The notes below the pieces were generated by a model. It was not told where the DNA came from and made no database searches. It worked only from the letters and a program-made list of their open reading frames with translations. A stretch of DNA of 64,000 nt from Megaleporinus macrocephalus. Its lineage: Eukaryota; Chordata; Actinopteri; Characiformes; Anostomidae. The DNA lies in assembly GCA_021613375.1 (NCBI GenBank), contig CM038706.1, forward strand, positions 27,345,866 to 27,409,865, in the 5' to 3' direction. A program made the translations under genes and the position numbers. This document shows, in pieces, positions 40,364 through 53,071 of this stretch; position 1 is the stretch's first letter, and every line of letters starts with the position of its first letter.

Positions 40364-40490
40364 AGCTTATACAATGAATGTTTTCATGTTTTTAAACTTT
40401 TGATTTAGTAGTAGGCTCACTGGTGCTATGTAAAAACGATAGTTATGATAAAAAATGGAATGAAAGAAGAAAGAAAGAAAGCACCTTGTA
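40271..40490. repeat. 132-bp tandem duplication with AAAG microsatellites
   Basis: ATTTAGTAGTA-GCTCACTGGTGCTATG occurs at 40271 and again at 40403 (offset 132). Each copy is followed by TAGTTATG and an AAAG/GAAA repeat. The first AAAG run (40320-40364) is long and pure; the second (40460-40482) is short and interrupted. Confidence 0.85.
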
Positions 40491-41034
40491 AAATGTATAT
40501 TTACTAATTCTTTAACTGATTTTATGTTGTAATGAAATGTTCTGTAATAAAATACCATTTAAATCCACTATTTGAAATGACTGCCTGAGATATATAGAGA
40601 CGGCTGAAGTAGACCTACAGCATTTCAACTTTTACTATAACAATGAAGAACATCTTTACATGCACGGATCTAGCTCCTATCTATCTGTCTCTCTTTGTTT
40701 CTATACAAAGACAGAAAGAGACAAAGGCTAGATAACGATAATATCTATAAATGTAGCCCTTGTCTCGTTCTGTCTATGTATATATGTATGTATTAAACTA
40801 TGTATTGTTTGCGTGTGTGTGTTTGTATATGACAATGGATATAAATGAATTTAAATTTCCATTCATTTAATTTTATAACATTTTAAATTTACATTTCATG
40901 CCCTCCAACAGCTACATAACTTTTTACAGAATTTCTGTTGCCCTTTGCAATGTGTGTAAATCATTAAATCAATGAATGAAGCAAAAGAAAAAATTAAGTA
41001 ATGTTTCGGGGATTGGAGATTTTGGTTCTGTTCT

Positions 41035-41037
<3 letters not shown>

Positions 41038-41108
<71 letters not shown>
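41038..41108. repeat. (TA)n microsatellite
   Basis: About 70 bases of uninterrupted TA. Confidence 0.98.
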
Positions 41109-41110
<2 letters not shown>

Positions 41111-42083
41111 CTCTGTTCATGATGACTCTGTTTAATAGTGTTACTGAGAAGCACCACTGAAGAACTCCAGACTGTAAGAAACAGACTCCTGTCTAAATTA
41201 GATTTTATAGTTGATCTCATTGCAGAGTCCCTGTTTACCTTCGTGTTGAAATGATGTTTTAAACTGTAAAACAGTCCATTTAGATCTGTATTATACAAAC
41301 CCTCAGGACAACATTACTTCACTCTTGTCAGGGGAACAGAAATCACTTTAAAGCAGAACGCGAGGCTGTTCAAATCTACATGCGCCGTCGCTGAGAAGCA
41401 GAGCTGTTGTTTTGCAGTGATCAGACTGATGTGTACAGGTCATTCATTCCTGACCTCACTTCGTTGTGCATTTAATCACTAGTGAATAGGAAATTAAATG
41501 AAAAGCTATACAAACCTATTCGCGCTTTGTTGTTATTTTTTCGTGTATACTCTTTTCAGTTTAAATACCGTTTTTAAAACTAAACTGAACGTGTTTTAGT
41601 AAATCGTGTTTTCACAGTTTAAAAGCTGCAGTTCTGCGAGTGTCCAGTAGAAGGCTGCACTGATCCAGCGCTGCTGTACAGTCTCTCCACTTGGGCTGTT
41701 TCTCTCTTTAAGAAGTCTGTCCTTGTTTACTTTCCACTGCAAATGGAATCGCCTCTATTTATTATATCTATTAAATTACCTTCTAAAACGTGATCGCTGC
41801 TCCCTCTTATTTTTCATACCTTTGTTATGCCCTTTTTAAGACTTATTTTAAAAATATATGTGGACAGACAGGCCCTCAGGCTGCTTTTATTCTTTTTTAA
41901 TATCAGCTAATCTTATCTATTAGCGCGAACAACAATCTGACCAAAACAAAGATAAATAAATAAATATAAGAATCAATACAATTAGCGTTAGCGTTGAGTA
42001 TTTAGCTTGTATTTAGGTACTTCATTTACTTGCTTAGTTGACCAGTTTCACTTAAACGCTCAACCAAGCTCATTTTCCGAGTG

Positions 42084-42129
42084 ATTATTATTATTGTTAT
42101 TATTATTATTATTAGTAGTAGTAGTAGTT
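42084..42129. repeat. (ATT)n/(AGT)n trinucleotide repeat
   Basis: An ATT run that changes into AGT repeats. The same change of unit is seen in meis1 intron 2 at 48088-48130. Confidence 0.92.
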
Positions 42130-43616
42130 ATCTGAGTTTTAATTTAAATATGTAATTAAATTAATAAACAAATACAGTACCATTGTACATTCTGTGCTGC
42201 TTATTTTTTTAGTGTTTTTAAAAAGTGCATTTAAGAAAGTGCGTTAAAAAGGCGCAAAAAGAAACACAGACTCACGAAAAAGTACACAGTAATTTCAGCA
42301 TTAGTGCAGCAGAGTTCACATAATAGACAAACCAACCGCTTAGTTAACGTGTTTAGAGAATCTCTAGCCCTTTTCCACATTAACACTGACCCCTGTTTGA
42401 CTCGTGAAGGCGCAGCACAAAACACTGGATCCCATAAAACAGGCAAAATAAAGCCTTCTCATAAAATCCCACATATTTCCAGGGAATAAATGAATTTGTC
42501 TCGCATTGCGTGTTAATATGTAAAGCAACAACAGACTATGAAATAGCCCCGAGGCTGTTGAAGCTAATAAACTGTGTAGCTAATTAGCGCTTTGGTTTAT
42601 AAATATAGCAGTGTTGAGGAGGAATGAAGAAAAAAAAAGAAGTGAAGGAAAAAGACTATTTTTGTTGATGAAACAGCAAAACACAAACACATTTTCTTAG
42701 TCGTGCCCAAAGCGCCCAAATACACAAGCTCTTGTTTTGTTGTGGATTTATCACCTGCACTATAGCAGATTTGCAGCTTCTGCTTCACTGAGTCCTAAAC
42801 TACCTCGCAAAAACAATTCAATTCAGCCTAAATGACGGTATTTAGCCAGTGAGGCGTGCTGCAATCTGCTGACCCTCACTGAAAAAAAAGAAAAGTTTAG
42901 AGTGAAAGTCCTGGCCTCCATTGTGCTCCGCAGACTCCTTTTAGGGAGGCTAATTGAAGCAGCTTAATTACTTTATAATGCTATTTCTGTGGAGAGCGGC
43001 AGCGAAGGAAAGCGCCACCTTCAACTGGACTCGCCTTAAACACAGTAGCCTAAATAGCGTGTAATTCGGGCAGCCAGCCTCGCGCACAATTCGAAACTTC
43101 AGCATGTCAAATGTAAAGCCCCGTAATACTTTAGACATGCTAAATAATCTCCCTCCACGCGTTCGCCGCAGTTCATACAAGAAACAAATGGGAAATGTAC
43201 TCACACCCGCAGAAAACACTGGTGTCATGTAGACACTGGGTCGTGTTCACTGGGGTTCCTCGCTCCTCCATGGGCTCCTCTGTTCCGTCACTCCTTCCAG
43301 TCTCCGGCCGCTGGGAGTCATTTTCACGGCTGGACATTAGAGCAGCGGGCTCCTTCTTCTCTCCGTGCTGCGGTCAGAGGCAGCAGTGACCGTGTGTGTG
43401 AAAGCCGCGCTACCTGCTCTCTCTGCGCTGCTGCTGCCACAAAGCGAGCCGTAGCTGATCGATGACAGATTTGCTCCTGCAGCACTACAGCAGCACTCCC
43501 ACAGAACAATCAGCCCAGCAGTAACGCACACAAGTCCCAGCACACTTCTGTGTCTTGTGGCACTTTCCAAAAAGCAAAAAGTACTGTAGTTTCTATATAC
43601 TAACAAAATGCATTGC

Positions 43617-43619
<3 letters not shown>

Positions 43620-43701
<82 letters not shown>
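43620..43701. repeat. (TA)n microsatellite
   Basis: About 82 bases of uninterrupted TA, directly before a fold-back repeat. Confidence 0.98.
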
Positions 43702-43705
<4 letters not shown>

Positions 43706-43785
43706 ATCTATTTGAACTGTTCTACTAGCTATTTTGAACTATTTGAACATGAACATATATAAGGCATGTATTGTTAGTGTTGTTT

Positions 43786-43910
43786 ACTAAAACTTATACA
43801 TATATAAGCTAAAAGCGTCCACGTATATAAAAGCAAAAACCCTATATATGTGTTCATGGCTTTTGCTTTCATATATGTGTAAGTTTTAGCTTTTAAATAT
43901 GTATAAGCTT
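43786..43910. repeat. Imperfect nested inverted repeat
   Basis: CTAAAACTTATACATATATA on the left pairs with CATATATGTGTAAGTTTTAG on the right. Inside that, TATATAAAAGCAAAA pairs with TTTTGCTTTCATATA. The result is an AT-rich fold-back right after the (TA)n tract at 43620-43701. It is probably MITE-derived. Confidence 0.45.
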
Positions 43911-44194
43911 TCAACCTTTTTACTCATATTTGGTGTGACATTTCAAGAAGAACACACAAAAGAAACAACAAAACATTCAATCCGTGCTGCATTTTGACCA
44001 GTAAAACATTTAGTAAATGTAATGAAGGACCGACAGTGCAAACTAATCTGAACACGTGTGGAATACTCCTATTACAATCATTATAATTACAGTTATTAAT
44101 AGTATTATAGTTATTATTTACAATTTTGCAGTATTTAGTATTTAGACAGGTGTATTACATTTACATAATTACAGAGTGTAACTGGTAAGTATAT

Positions 44195-44254
<60 letters not shown>
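44195..44254. repeat. (GA)n microsatellite
   Basis: About 60 bases of GA, roughly 1.5 kb before the meis1 start codon. Confidence 0.98.
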
Positions 44255-44256
<2 letters not shown>

Positions 44257-45037
44257 AATGCATATGAATTTGATAACCAGAGCCCAGATAGTCTGTGTTT
44301 CTAATATTCTCCTCTCTTTGCTCATATTATTATATTTGGTCTCAAACTGTCCGATCACTTGAACTGATGGATCATTTCTGGGACCAATAGAGGAGCAGTA
44401 TCTCTCTCCCGCTCTCCCATTGGCCGCTTTACCGAGCTGTGAGATCCTACAGTGGCTGGATGAGCCCATTCTCAGACAGAGAGGGGGGAGTTTTTTTGTA
44501 TGTACATCAGAGCCATCAGCTCTGCGTTCAGCTCTGCTTCACTTACAACACTAAATGTGCAAAAAGAACAGAAGATGCTAAACATCTCAGACCGTGTTTA
44601 CCTTTCTATGAGTTTCATTCAAATGAAGAAACCACGTGGGCTGGAAGAGCTGCACAGAAACATGTCACTACAGGCTGAAATCTTAGTTAAGCAGCCAAAA
44701 GCAGTTTTTTTCCTGGAGTTCTGCTGATGTGAGGTTGTCATGAAACTGAAAAGAAGCCTGATGGATGCTTATAAGGTCCTGCTGTTCCCGCACCAGTTAG
44801 ATGCCTGTGTGTTGCATTTGCACGTGAATGAGGGGCACGTATGGTGGTCTCAGATAACCCCGCGTGTGGATATTTCCCTGCCGTCGAGTGTAGTAGTGGA
44901 CGGTGGTCTCGCGCCGCCCCCAGCCCCCCTCTCTCTGAGGGAGACTTGCATTGGCCCGCTGCGTTGTGTAAGACACGACCTGTTATGGCCACCACTACTT
45001 CCGGGTTTCAGCAGTCCGCTCGAGCCTCAGCGCCTTC

Positions 45038-45101
45038 AGCACACACACACACACACGCACGCACGCACACACTCACACACACAAACAGACACACACACAG
45101 G
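45038..45101. repeat. (AC)n repeat in the promoter region
   Basis: CA dinucleotides with G interruptions in the GC-rich promoter region. The flanking GCGCGCGC near 45123 adds alternating purine-pyrimidine sequence. Confidence 0.93.
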
Positions 45102-45541
45102 GATATACACGCACTCGTACGAGCGCGCGCGCACACTCACGCTGAGGCGGCTCGCTCGCAGCATCGATCGTGGCTCCTTTAAGAAGAAGAAGAAGCGAGA
45201 GCGAGAGAGAAGGAGAGAGAGAGAGAGAAAACAAAAACTAAGCCAGAATTATCACCCCACCTCCTGCTCTCGGTCTCATTTAGACGCCTTTTTTCCTCCT
45301 CTCCCTCTCTCTCTCCTTTTTGTTTTGCGTAAAGAAGAAAAGAGAGAGGGGAAAAAAATCAAGCGAGCGCGTCGTGCTCGTGAGCATTTGAGCGGTTCTC
45401 GCGCGGCGTGTGCGGAGGCGCAGCGGAGGATCATCATTCATTCAGCACTTTGACAAGCTTCGCCTTTTTGACTGACAGCAACTGGACCAGAGAGAGAGAG
45501 AGAGGGGGAGAGAAGGAAAGAAAAAGAAGAAGAAGTAAGCC

Positions 45542-45565
45542 ATGGGACTCGCTGGTGGTGTTTGA
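45542..45565 (+). other. Upstream ORF in the meis1 leader (7 codons)
   Basis: An ATG in strong initiation context (GCCATGG) opens MGLAGGV followed by TGA, about 240 bases before the MAQR start and in a different frame. If the leader covers this point, the uORF could lower or regulate translation of meis1. It lies inside a possible spliceable segment (donor-like GTAAGC at 45535, acceptor-like AACCAG ending at 45715), so it may be removed in some transcripts. The ORF is seen; its role is inferred. Confidence 0.4.
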
Positions 45566-45801
45566 GGCTCTGTTTCCACGTCGCGCCGGTTTGGGAGAGA
45601 AGCTCTGCGGTGCTGAGAGGAGCTGCTGGCCGAAGTTGAGCACCCGGGACCGGCTTCATCGCACGGAAGACGCGCTTGGATTTTTTTTGCTTCTTCTTCT
45701 GTTTTTGGGAACCAGGCGTTTGGATTTTCGTCTTCTTCTCCACGCTGGCCTCTTAGGGAATATATCTCGCACTGAACGAGTCCGAGGGAGCGTGGAGGGC
45801 G

Positions 45802-45813
45802 ATGGCGCAGAGG
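45802..45813 (+). CDS. meis1: meis1 coding exon 1 (MAQR)
   Basis: Twelve coding bases give Met-Ala-Gln-Arg, the invariant start of MEIS1 and MEIS2. A GTGCGT donor follows directly at 45814. The tiny coding part at the end of a long 5' UTR exon is typical of vertebrate MEIS genes. The start is chosen because MAQR joins in frame to YEDLPHYG in exon 2. A CA-rich microsatellite begins about 17 bases into the intron. Confidence 0.93.
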
Positions 45814-48800
45814 GTGCGTAGCCTGCGTTCACACACACACACACACACACACACACGCTCACACACGTACACACGCACACGTAAAAAAGTTTCTCCGAAC
45901 TCGCTGTAGCGGAGCACAGGCTGCAGGCTGAAACGTGGCCGATGACAGAGACTGAAAGTTTGTTTTCCTCGCTTTCGCTTTATGATCGGCTTTAAAAAAA
46001 GAAAACAGGACTGTATATTTGTAAAAAAAAAAAAAGTAGTCAGTGAACCGGCCGAGTCTGGTCAGTTCATGAACTTTTACTGAGCCACCTTTTATTAGAA
46101 TACAGCCTAATGATAGAGAGTCCAGTGCGGGCTCTGATTGCAATATTTGGACTTTATTTTTGCCCCGTAAATCTGGCGCTTGGTGGTCGCAGCGCGTGCT
46201 GTCCGCACCTCTACAGGTCCAGGCTGTGCTCACTCGGCCCACTTTCTCTGCTGCCGTTAGCCCTGTCACTCTCAGACAGCACCATCAATAATTTACACTA
46301 AATTCAACAGGCTAAATTTGTTTTAGTTATTTTATTATTGCTCTTTTATTTTTTACCACTTTAGCCAAAATAACACGAGTTTTTGGAGAGAGGGGAGAAT
46401 TCCACAGAGTTTTACATTTGCATGTATTGCAAATAGAATGCAAAACTAAATTAGCCTGTTAGGCACCCGTGTAGAACTGAGTAGATCTGAAAATGTATTA
46501 GTTTTAATGATGATTAAATTAAAAAATAAAGGGTTTCTATCGTCAGTCCATTAGTGAACTTTTATGCTACTTACATGAGCTGTTGTTTTTTTATTTATTT
46601 TATAGGTTAAACAAAAAATGTAGCACTGCCTAAATAGGTTCAGCTACACGCTGTAGTTCACAGACTGTTAGTAAACTATTTACTACAATGTAAAAACTCA
46701 CGTGCAAAAACAATCCCTGCTCTTAACAGGCGTGTTTTCTCTGCTCGACTGTTTCGTGCTTGTTTTATTCTTTTTCTTTTCTTTTTTTTTCTCTCTTTAT
46801 GGATGGCGCTGTGTCAGTGAGTGAATCTTCCTGATAAATATGAATATACACATGTTGTATTGTTCGAGTCTCACTGTTATCAGTTTTGAGAGAAATCGTG
46901 TTTTTTATACTTTATGTATTTATATTGTTATTATGTTATTTTCCCAACACATTAGCGTTGATGCTGTTCGTAGCTTCTCTGCTGTCGCTCTTTAACTCTC
47001 ACTGCTGTGTGTGTTTTCGCCGCGCGCAGTACGAAGACCTGCCCCACTACGGCATGGACGGGGTAGGGATCCCCACCACCATGTACGGGGACCCCCACGG
47101 CGCGCGCTCCATGCAGGCGGTGCACCTGAACCACGGCGCGCAGCTGCATGCGCACCAGTACGCGCACGCGGCGCACCCCAACGCTATGGCGCCGGGCATG
47201 GGCAGCTCGGTGAACGACGCGCTGAAGAGGGACAAGGACGCCATTTACGGGTACGAAAACATCCACACACACACAGGCGGCTAATAACTCGACTAATAAC
47301 TCCACTAACACACACACTCACCAGGTGATAGTTCCATAAAACAAATAAAAACAAAGAGGCAGGCCTATTTTTATTCACCCAGTTTTCTCTGCTTGTCCTT
47401 TTCTTTCTGCTTTAACTTGTTGCTCGGGTTAGGGCTCGCCGGTTCTCGCTCTGAGCTGTGTGGTTTGCTTTTCTCAGCGAGGGAACCTCAGATAGAGCTG
47501 AGAGTTCTAACCGTCTGGGCTGGATGGTTATTTTGCCAAACATTTCAGTTGAAGTTAATTCAGCTTCAGCTGTTTGTGAGATTATTTTTATTATATAGAT
47601 TTTTTTCACTTTATTAACTAAAGCGCGTCACTGAATTCTGGATTGCTGTGCTGTGACTGCGTTTAATATAATTTAAATGCAAAACAATAACAATCATATT
47701 ACACTGCAGTAATCTATGCAAATTGCTGAACCACACGTGCTTCGAGTTTTAGCTGTCAAAACTGGACATTGAATTGGACAGCGCAGACGCTAACGACTAA
47801 TATTCATTTGATTGGTGCTAAATAAGAACCCATGTGCAGAAAAAGTCCTCTGTGCGACGTGAAGCCCGGTACACTGTAGGTTCCGCTTAAACAGCCTGTT
47901 TCACTTTGATTTTTTTCATATTACACAGAGTTCATGTTAGCCGGGCTCGCTAAAGCAGTGCCCTGTGTTGAAGCGCGCGCTGCTGCGTGTTTAGTGTTCA
48001 CAGTGAATTTGTGCGCGGCTGTTTCACTTTTAATCAGAATTCTGCTTCTCAGATTTTCACACTTAAACTGTTATTGGTATGACTGTTATTATTATTACTA
48101 TTGTTATTATTATTAGTAGTAGTAGTACTATTGTTAGTATTAGTATTATTAGTATTATTAGTATTATTTATTATTTATGTGTGTGTGTGTTTTCAGGCAC
48201 CCTCTGTTTCCACTGCTAGCACTGATTTTTGAGAAATGTGAATTAGCGACGTGCACCCCCAGAGAGCCCGGGGTGGCGGGAGGAGATGTGTGCTCCTCAG
48301 AGTCCTTCAATGAAGACATAGCAGTGTTCGCAAAACAGGTCAGACACCAGAAGAAAGAGCCGCACTACCTGCGCTCTTCGCTAATTATGCGATTTCTCGC
48401 CACATTAGCGACTCAGCACCGGCGTTTTTTTCAATACGTGTAACTCATACACGTGTTTATTTATTTCAGATCAGAGCAGAAAAGCCATTATTTTCATCAA
48501 ATCCAGAGCTGGACAATTTGGTAAGTGCTCTTTAGTTACGTATTTAGCTTTAAACTTCTTCAGACTTTCCGGCTCAGATTGGGCTGTTGGATAAAGTTTG
48601 TAGAGCTGTGAAACTTTTTTTTCTCCAGGGTGAATAATTATGTAAATGTCTCTGTGTTAGCCTCTCGCTGTTGTGCTCAGCTCTTTTGGCAGTCGTTTTC
48701 TAGGTTTTTAAAAAAATGATAGACTTCATTTATAAATCGCGCTTGAACCGTGAGCGCCTCTTAATGCGAACGAGACGCCATTCATTGTTATTGCTTCATG

Positions 48801-51800
48801 TATAAAAACCCTTTATATTTATTAATGTTGTGTTCTTGTTATCACCACTATTTTTCAGATGATTCAAGCCATCCAAGTTTTACGTTTTCATCTTTTGGAG
48901 CTGGAGAAGGTAACTTAAACTTTTTCATTACAACTTTTTAAAGATGCGGGTTTGCAGTTTGCGCAAATGTAGTGCTGCTGTCAGAACAAAACGTGGTATC
49001 TCTAAAAAAGAAAATTTAATTTACTTTTAATGCAAGTCGAATGTAGGCAGGCCTGTTTTCTAAGCCAGTTCCTTCTGGTTCATTTATCATTAAATTTACA
49101 CACAGCTGATTTTTTTCAAATTATGTAAAAAAAACCCTGAAAAACAACAAATATGGAGATATGACGTTTTGTTGACTGATGTGTGTATGTACAAATTCTC
49201 GCGCTAGGTTTTTGCAATTAGTGTCAAACGCTGTGGCGCTGCGCGTTTTTCTTCCGAGTTTAATCACAACACAGGCTGCTAGAAGTGGAGGCTTCTTCTC
49301 CTCAGCAGCGCTGGTTGCCCCCAGAAAGTCAGACACAAGTCGTTCTAGCTTTAGACCAGCTGGAGAGTCCGTTTGTTGTGTTATCAACGGAACCGAGCGG
49401 AGCGCCACTCTTATTGACCCTCACCTCTTTTGGTTGGGAGGCCCGGATGAGAAGTAGTGGAGGTGAAGGGGTGACGGCAGGGTGCTGTGTTGCTACTCGC
49501 GTCACTCTCAATTACGGGCGATCTCTCTATTATTTCGGCGGAAAAAATATCCATCCAGCTCTCGCCGCGTCCCGACCCGTCCCGCCTTTCATTTACACAT
49601 TTGTTCATTTCTAGGTTCACGAGCTCTGCGACAACTTCTGCCACCGCTACATCAGCTGCTTGAAGGGCAAAATGCCCATTGACCTGGTCATCGACGAGAG
49701 AGAAGGAGGCTCCAAGTCGGACAGCGAGGAGATCAGCAGATCCTCAGGGCCCCTGGATCAGGTACGCGCCTCCTTCTCCTCCTCCTCCCTTTCTTCTTCT
49801 TCTATTTCTTCTTCTTCTTCATTGCTCGCGCTTATTTCCATACGATTAAAGGCCTTCAGCTTCGGCGGGAATGAAAATGTTTTTTTGGAATAATGTAGCC
49901 ATTAGCGCTTCATTAAGGGGCTGATCCCGGATCCGACCCGAGGAGATTAAGCCTGCGAGAGCGCTGCCATAAACTTGACCTGCTTCGTGTCCATTTTAAT
50001 TTAGTCGTCTCCCATCGCGCTTTGCTTTTTTTCCTCTTCTTCTTCTTTTCTTTTTTTCCCTCCTCCTCTGTCCTGCTTTCTCTTTATCTATTATCGCATA
50101 ACCTGGAGGAGGGTGTGTGTGAAGAGTGAGAGAGGGCTCAAATCTCCAGAGAGCGTTAAGGCGATTCGGTACGACCAGAGCGCCGAGGTGTCTTGGATTT
50201 GCAGCAGCCGTTCACGCTTCATTAGCCGACTTGTCGCTGTGTGTTTTTTGGCGTGGACTCACGTGAGCTCACGTCTCGTTGTCGTGAGAGGCTTCTCCGC
50301 TTTAATAAAACGCCTGAAGGCGCACCGCATGCGTAATTACGCACAGGCTTTATTGATGATTTTGGGACGTGTCTCTCATTTGTGCGCTTTATGGGCTGAC
50401 TGGTAGTTTTAGTAATACTTCTGGCTGTGGATAAGGGAAGGTGAACGTTGGATTGGTGACATAAAACGTAATGAAGCGATTAGGCCGAACTGTTCGAATC
50501 CGTGAACTTCCATATGGCTGAGCGCGCGGATAAAAGCCCTGACCAGTCGTAGAGCTCCTCTGGCGAGAACCTTCTTTATGTGAGAGAAAGCCCTGTTGAA
50601 CCGTGCCATTCATTAGACCTCTCGAGCTGCAGCTCCATCTCAGCTCTATTAGTGATTATGTTAATGAGCACATTGGCACGCATAATACTTGGTGTAATTC
50701 AAAGGGGAGAATTAAATAAGATAATTCCAATTGTGCTTTTGACTGTTTCTTTTGAGTGGAATTCTGTACAGGAAAGGGGGGGCGGCGGTAGTGGTGGCTT
50801 GTCAAGAGTCTTGAGCTGATGAATGTTTGAGATGATGAATTTCAGCGATAGAAATAGCCAAGGCCTATATGAAGCCCCATGGGTATCTAGGTATATAACT
50901 TGATAAGAGCAATTTGCACTGTGCTTGGGGGCACGGATTCAGATCTTTAATTGACTTTAGGATGAAGACTTGGCCTATATTCTCCTTGACGATGGAATTT
51001 TCATGCCAAATATCAGGACTAGTGTTATGTTTACGCTTTTCATTTTGAATGAAATTTAGTTAAAAGCCCCACTTAGGTGCTATGTGGGATAACCACATTT
51101 TCTTTTTGCCATTAGATAATAATATTGCAGTGTAAAGTTTGCCAGCAGGCTGTGAAGGCACTTTTGGTTTGACAGCTGGCACTGCACGCCAGCAAGCAGC
51201 CGAATACATTTCTTCCCTATATGTTAACTTCTGACTGCGTTTGTTACCCTTAACGAAGTTGCATTGTGTGCATTATCTCACTCCATATGTATTTTTAATA
51301 TATGCCCTCGGGCATAAAGTTGAATTGGACTGGAAAAAATGTTCTTTGTGCAAATTCTCCACAAATGTTAACAAGAGGGAGAAGGGAGGCTCATTTATTC
51401 ATAAACCAATTTATTCCAGCAAGAAGGCTCCGGCGCAGAAGGGAGAGGGAGGGAAAAAAATGTTTCAGGAATATACATAGAATTTATTAAACTCTTTGGT
51501 CCGGCTCTCGGCTGACTTTCTTGTTTTCTGCGCACCCAAGCGTCGTATCAATAATGTCTTCGGTCTCCGGCTCGCCATTGTTTTGCACGGCCTGCGAGCA
51601 GTGAAAGACGGAGGGAGGGCGCCTCCCGACCGAAAGAGAAAAAAGAGACGGAGAGAGAAAGAGCAGAGCTGAGCTCAGAGGCGAAGAAGTCAGATCCTCT
51701 CTGTTCGTGAATGCCGCAGAGCCGGTTTTGGAATTTGTGTTTTTGCACTTCAGACCTCACTGATAAAGGCATGGGCCCCCTCAGGTACCGTGTGAGCAGA

Positions 51801-52744
51801 GGGACAGCTGACCCCTAAACGTCTAAGCAAACTAAACCTAGGTCTAAATGCAATCTAGACACGGGCGATGCAACTGATTAGTTGACTTGGATATGAACCT
51901 TGACAAAATACTCTAACTTGGTCCGCTCTTATCTCAGCTGACTATTGTGCCATATCATGAAGTGTTGGTCTAGGGATGGTGGCTCTTGGTAATGGGTTTA
52001 CAGTGTATGCCATTTGCTCTGGGCTGGTGCTTGCTCTGGGAAAGTTAAGTAAAGAGTGTGAAGACATTTGCATGGGCTGCAGCGTTTGCACAGTTGCTTT
52101 TAATTGCACAGAGCACAAGGAGAGGCTCCGCCATTTGCTAATGAACTCAAAGCCTTAAAAGTGGACTCTATGGCGCAGCAGTAGTTGCTTACGACTTCTG
52201 CAGCTGATCCAGCAGGCTGCAAAATGTTTCAAATAATTAAAATCCTTGACGACGCCTGTTTTTTGACAGTTTTATACTCTGTCAGTGAGGTTTGTTTGAG
52301 TTGCGCTCCATGGTAGCACGTTTCCTGGTCTGAGGTGCTTTTGTAAAATTGTTGATGTTGTGTGGTATCTGAGTCTTATCTAGTACTGTACTGTATCATT
52401 CTCACTTCCCCATTTTTGTGGTTCTAGTAGTGTTTATTACAGCGTCTGTGGTCTGGCTAATATACTTTATCTTCAGGTTCAGTACAGGCAGTGTTTAAGT
52501 TCTGGCCTTTTCGATTTGATATCTCTTTTTTTATTTGTATTTTGATACTCTTGACTTTAATAATTGTGTAGCTGTGCCTTGCTGCTTCTGTAGGCCTTGT
52601 GCAATGCTTGAACAATTACAGTGATTGTGAATAATCATAGGCTTTGTGGCAGAAATTAGAGGTTGTGATCCCTCTCTCTTTCTGTGGACAAATGTAGGTC
52701 GCTGTCGAGGATTCAACAAGTGATACAAAGAGATAATCACGTGA

Positions 52745-52799
<55 letters not shown>

Positions 52800-53023
52800 C
52801 TTCCTCTTGAACGCAGTATGGGAATTTTGAACGGTGGTTTCTCCAATTAGGCAATTCCAAAACATCTTTATTTAACATGATTTAGAATGTGTAAAAAACG
52901 TTTATATATATAAAACGTTTATATATATAAAACTTTCCTTTCCTTTCAATGTCAGTTAAATTAAACAGATTTTATTAGAAGCAGTATTGAAGCTTTTCTA
53001 TTGTTTACTGGCCCAGTCATCAT

Positions 53024-53071
<48 letters not shown>

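Larger units (their letters stand above)
38640..44194. other. Proximal upstream non-coding DNA
   Basis: No gene is seen. The part from 39640 to 40140 is CT-rich with several open frames that are products of the pyrimidine repeats. The parts from 41300 to 42000 and 42780 to 43560 are unrepetitive and lie within 4.5 kb of the meis1 start, so proximal regulatory elements are plausible. Confidence 0.5.
44830..45801 (+). promoter_or_regulatory. meis1: meis1 GC-rich promoter region and 5' UTR (inferred)
   Basis: This stretch just upstream of MAQR is rich in G+C and CpG, unlike the AT-rich sequence on either side. It holds CA and GA repeats (45038-45090 and 45190-45230). Vertebrate meis1 has a CpG-island promoter and a long 5' UTR, so transcription probably starts within it. 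No TATA box could be tied to a start site. The exact start is unknown. A 237-codon open frame at 44740-45453 runs through these simple repeats and was not accepted as a gene. Confidence 0.6.

Noticed and set aside
44740..45453. 237-codon open frame in front of meis1
   Set aside because: It runs through CA and GA repeats of the promoter and 5' UTR (His-Thr and Arg-Glu runs), ends before the meis1 start and resembles no known protein.
45408..45821. 137-codon frame overlapping the meis1 start
   Set aside because: It opens at GTG with no internal ATG and is out of frame with MAQR. It is rich in Arg-Glu from a GA repeat, so it is not a credible uORF.
46952..47317. 121-codon minus-strand frame across meis1 exon 2
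   Set aside because: It is a shadow of the GC-rich coding exon in another frame.
50494..50506. GTTCGAATCC, resembling a tRNA T-loop
   Set aside because: No acceptor stem, D-arm or anticodon arm could be paired around it on either strand.
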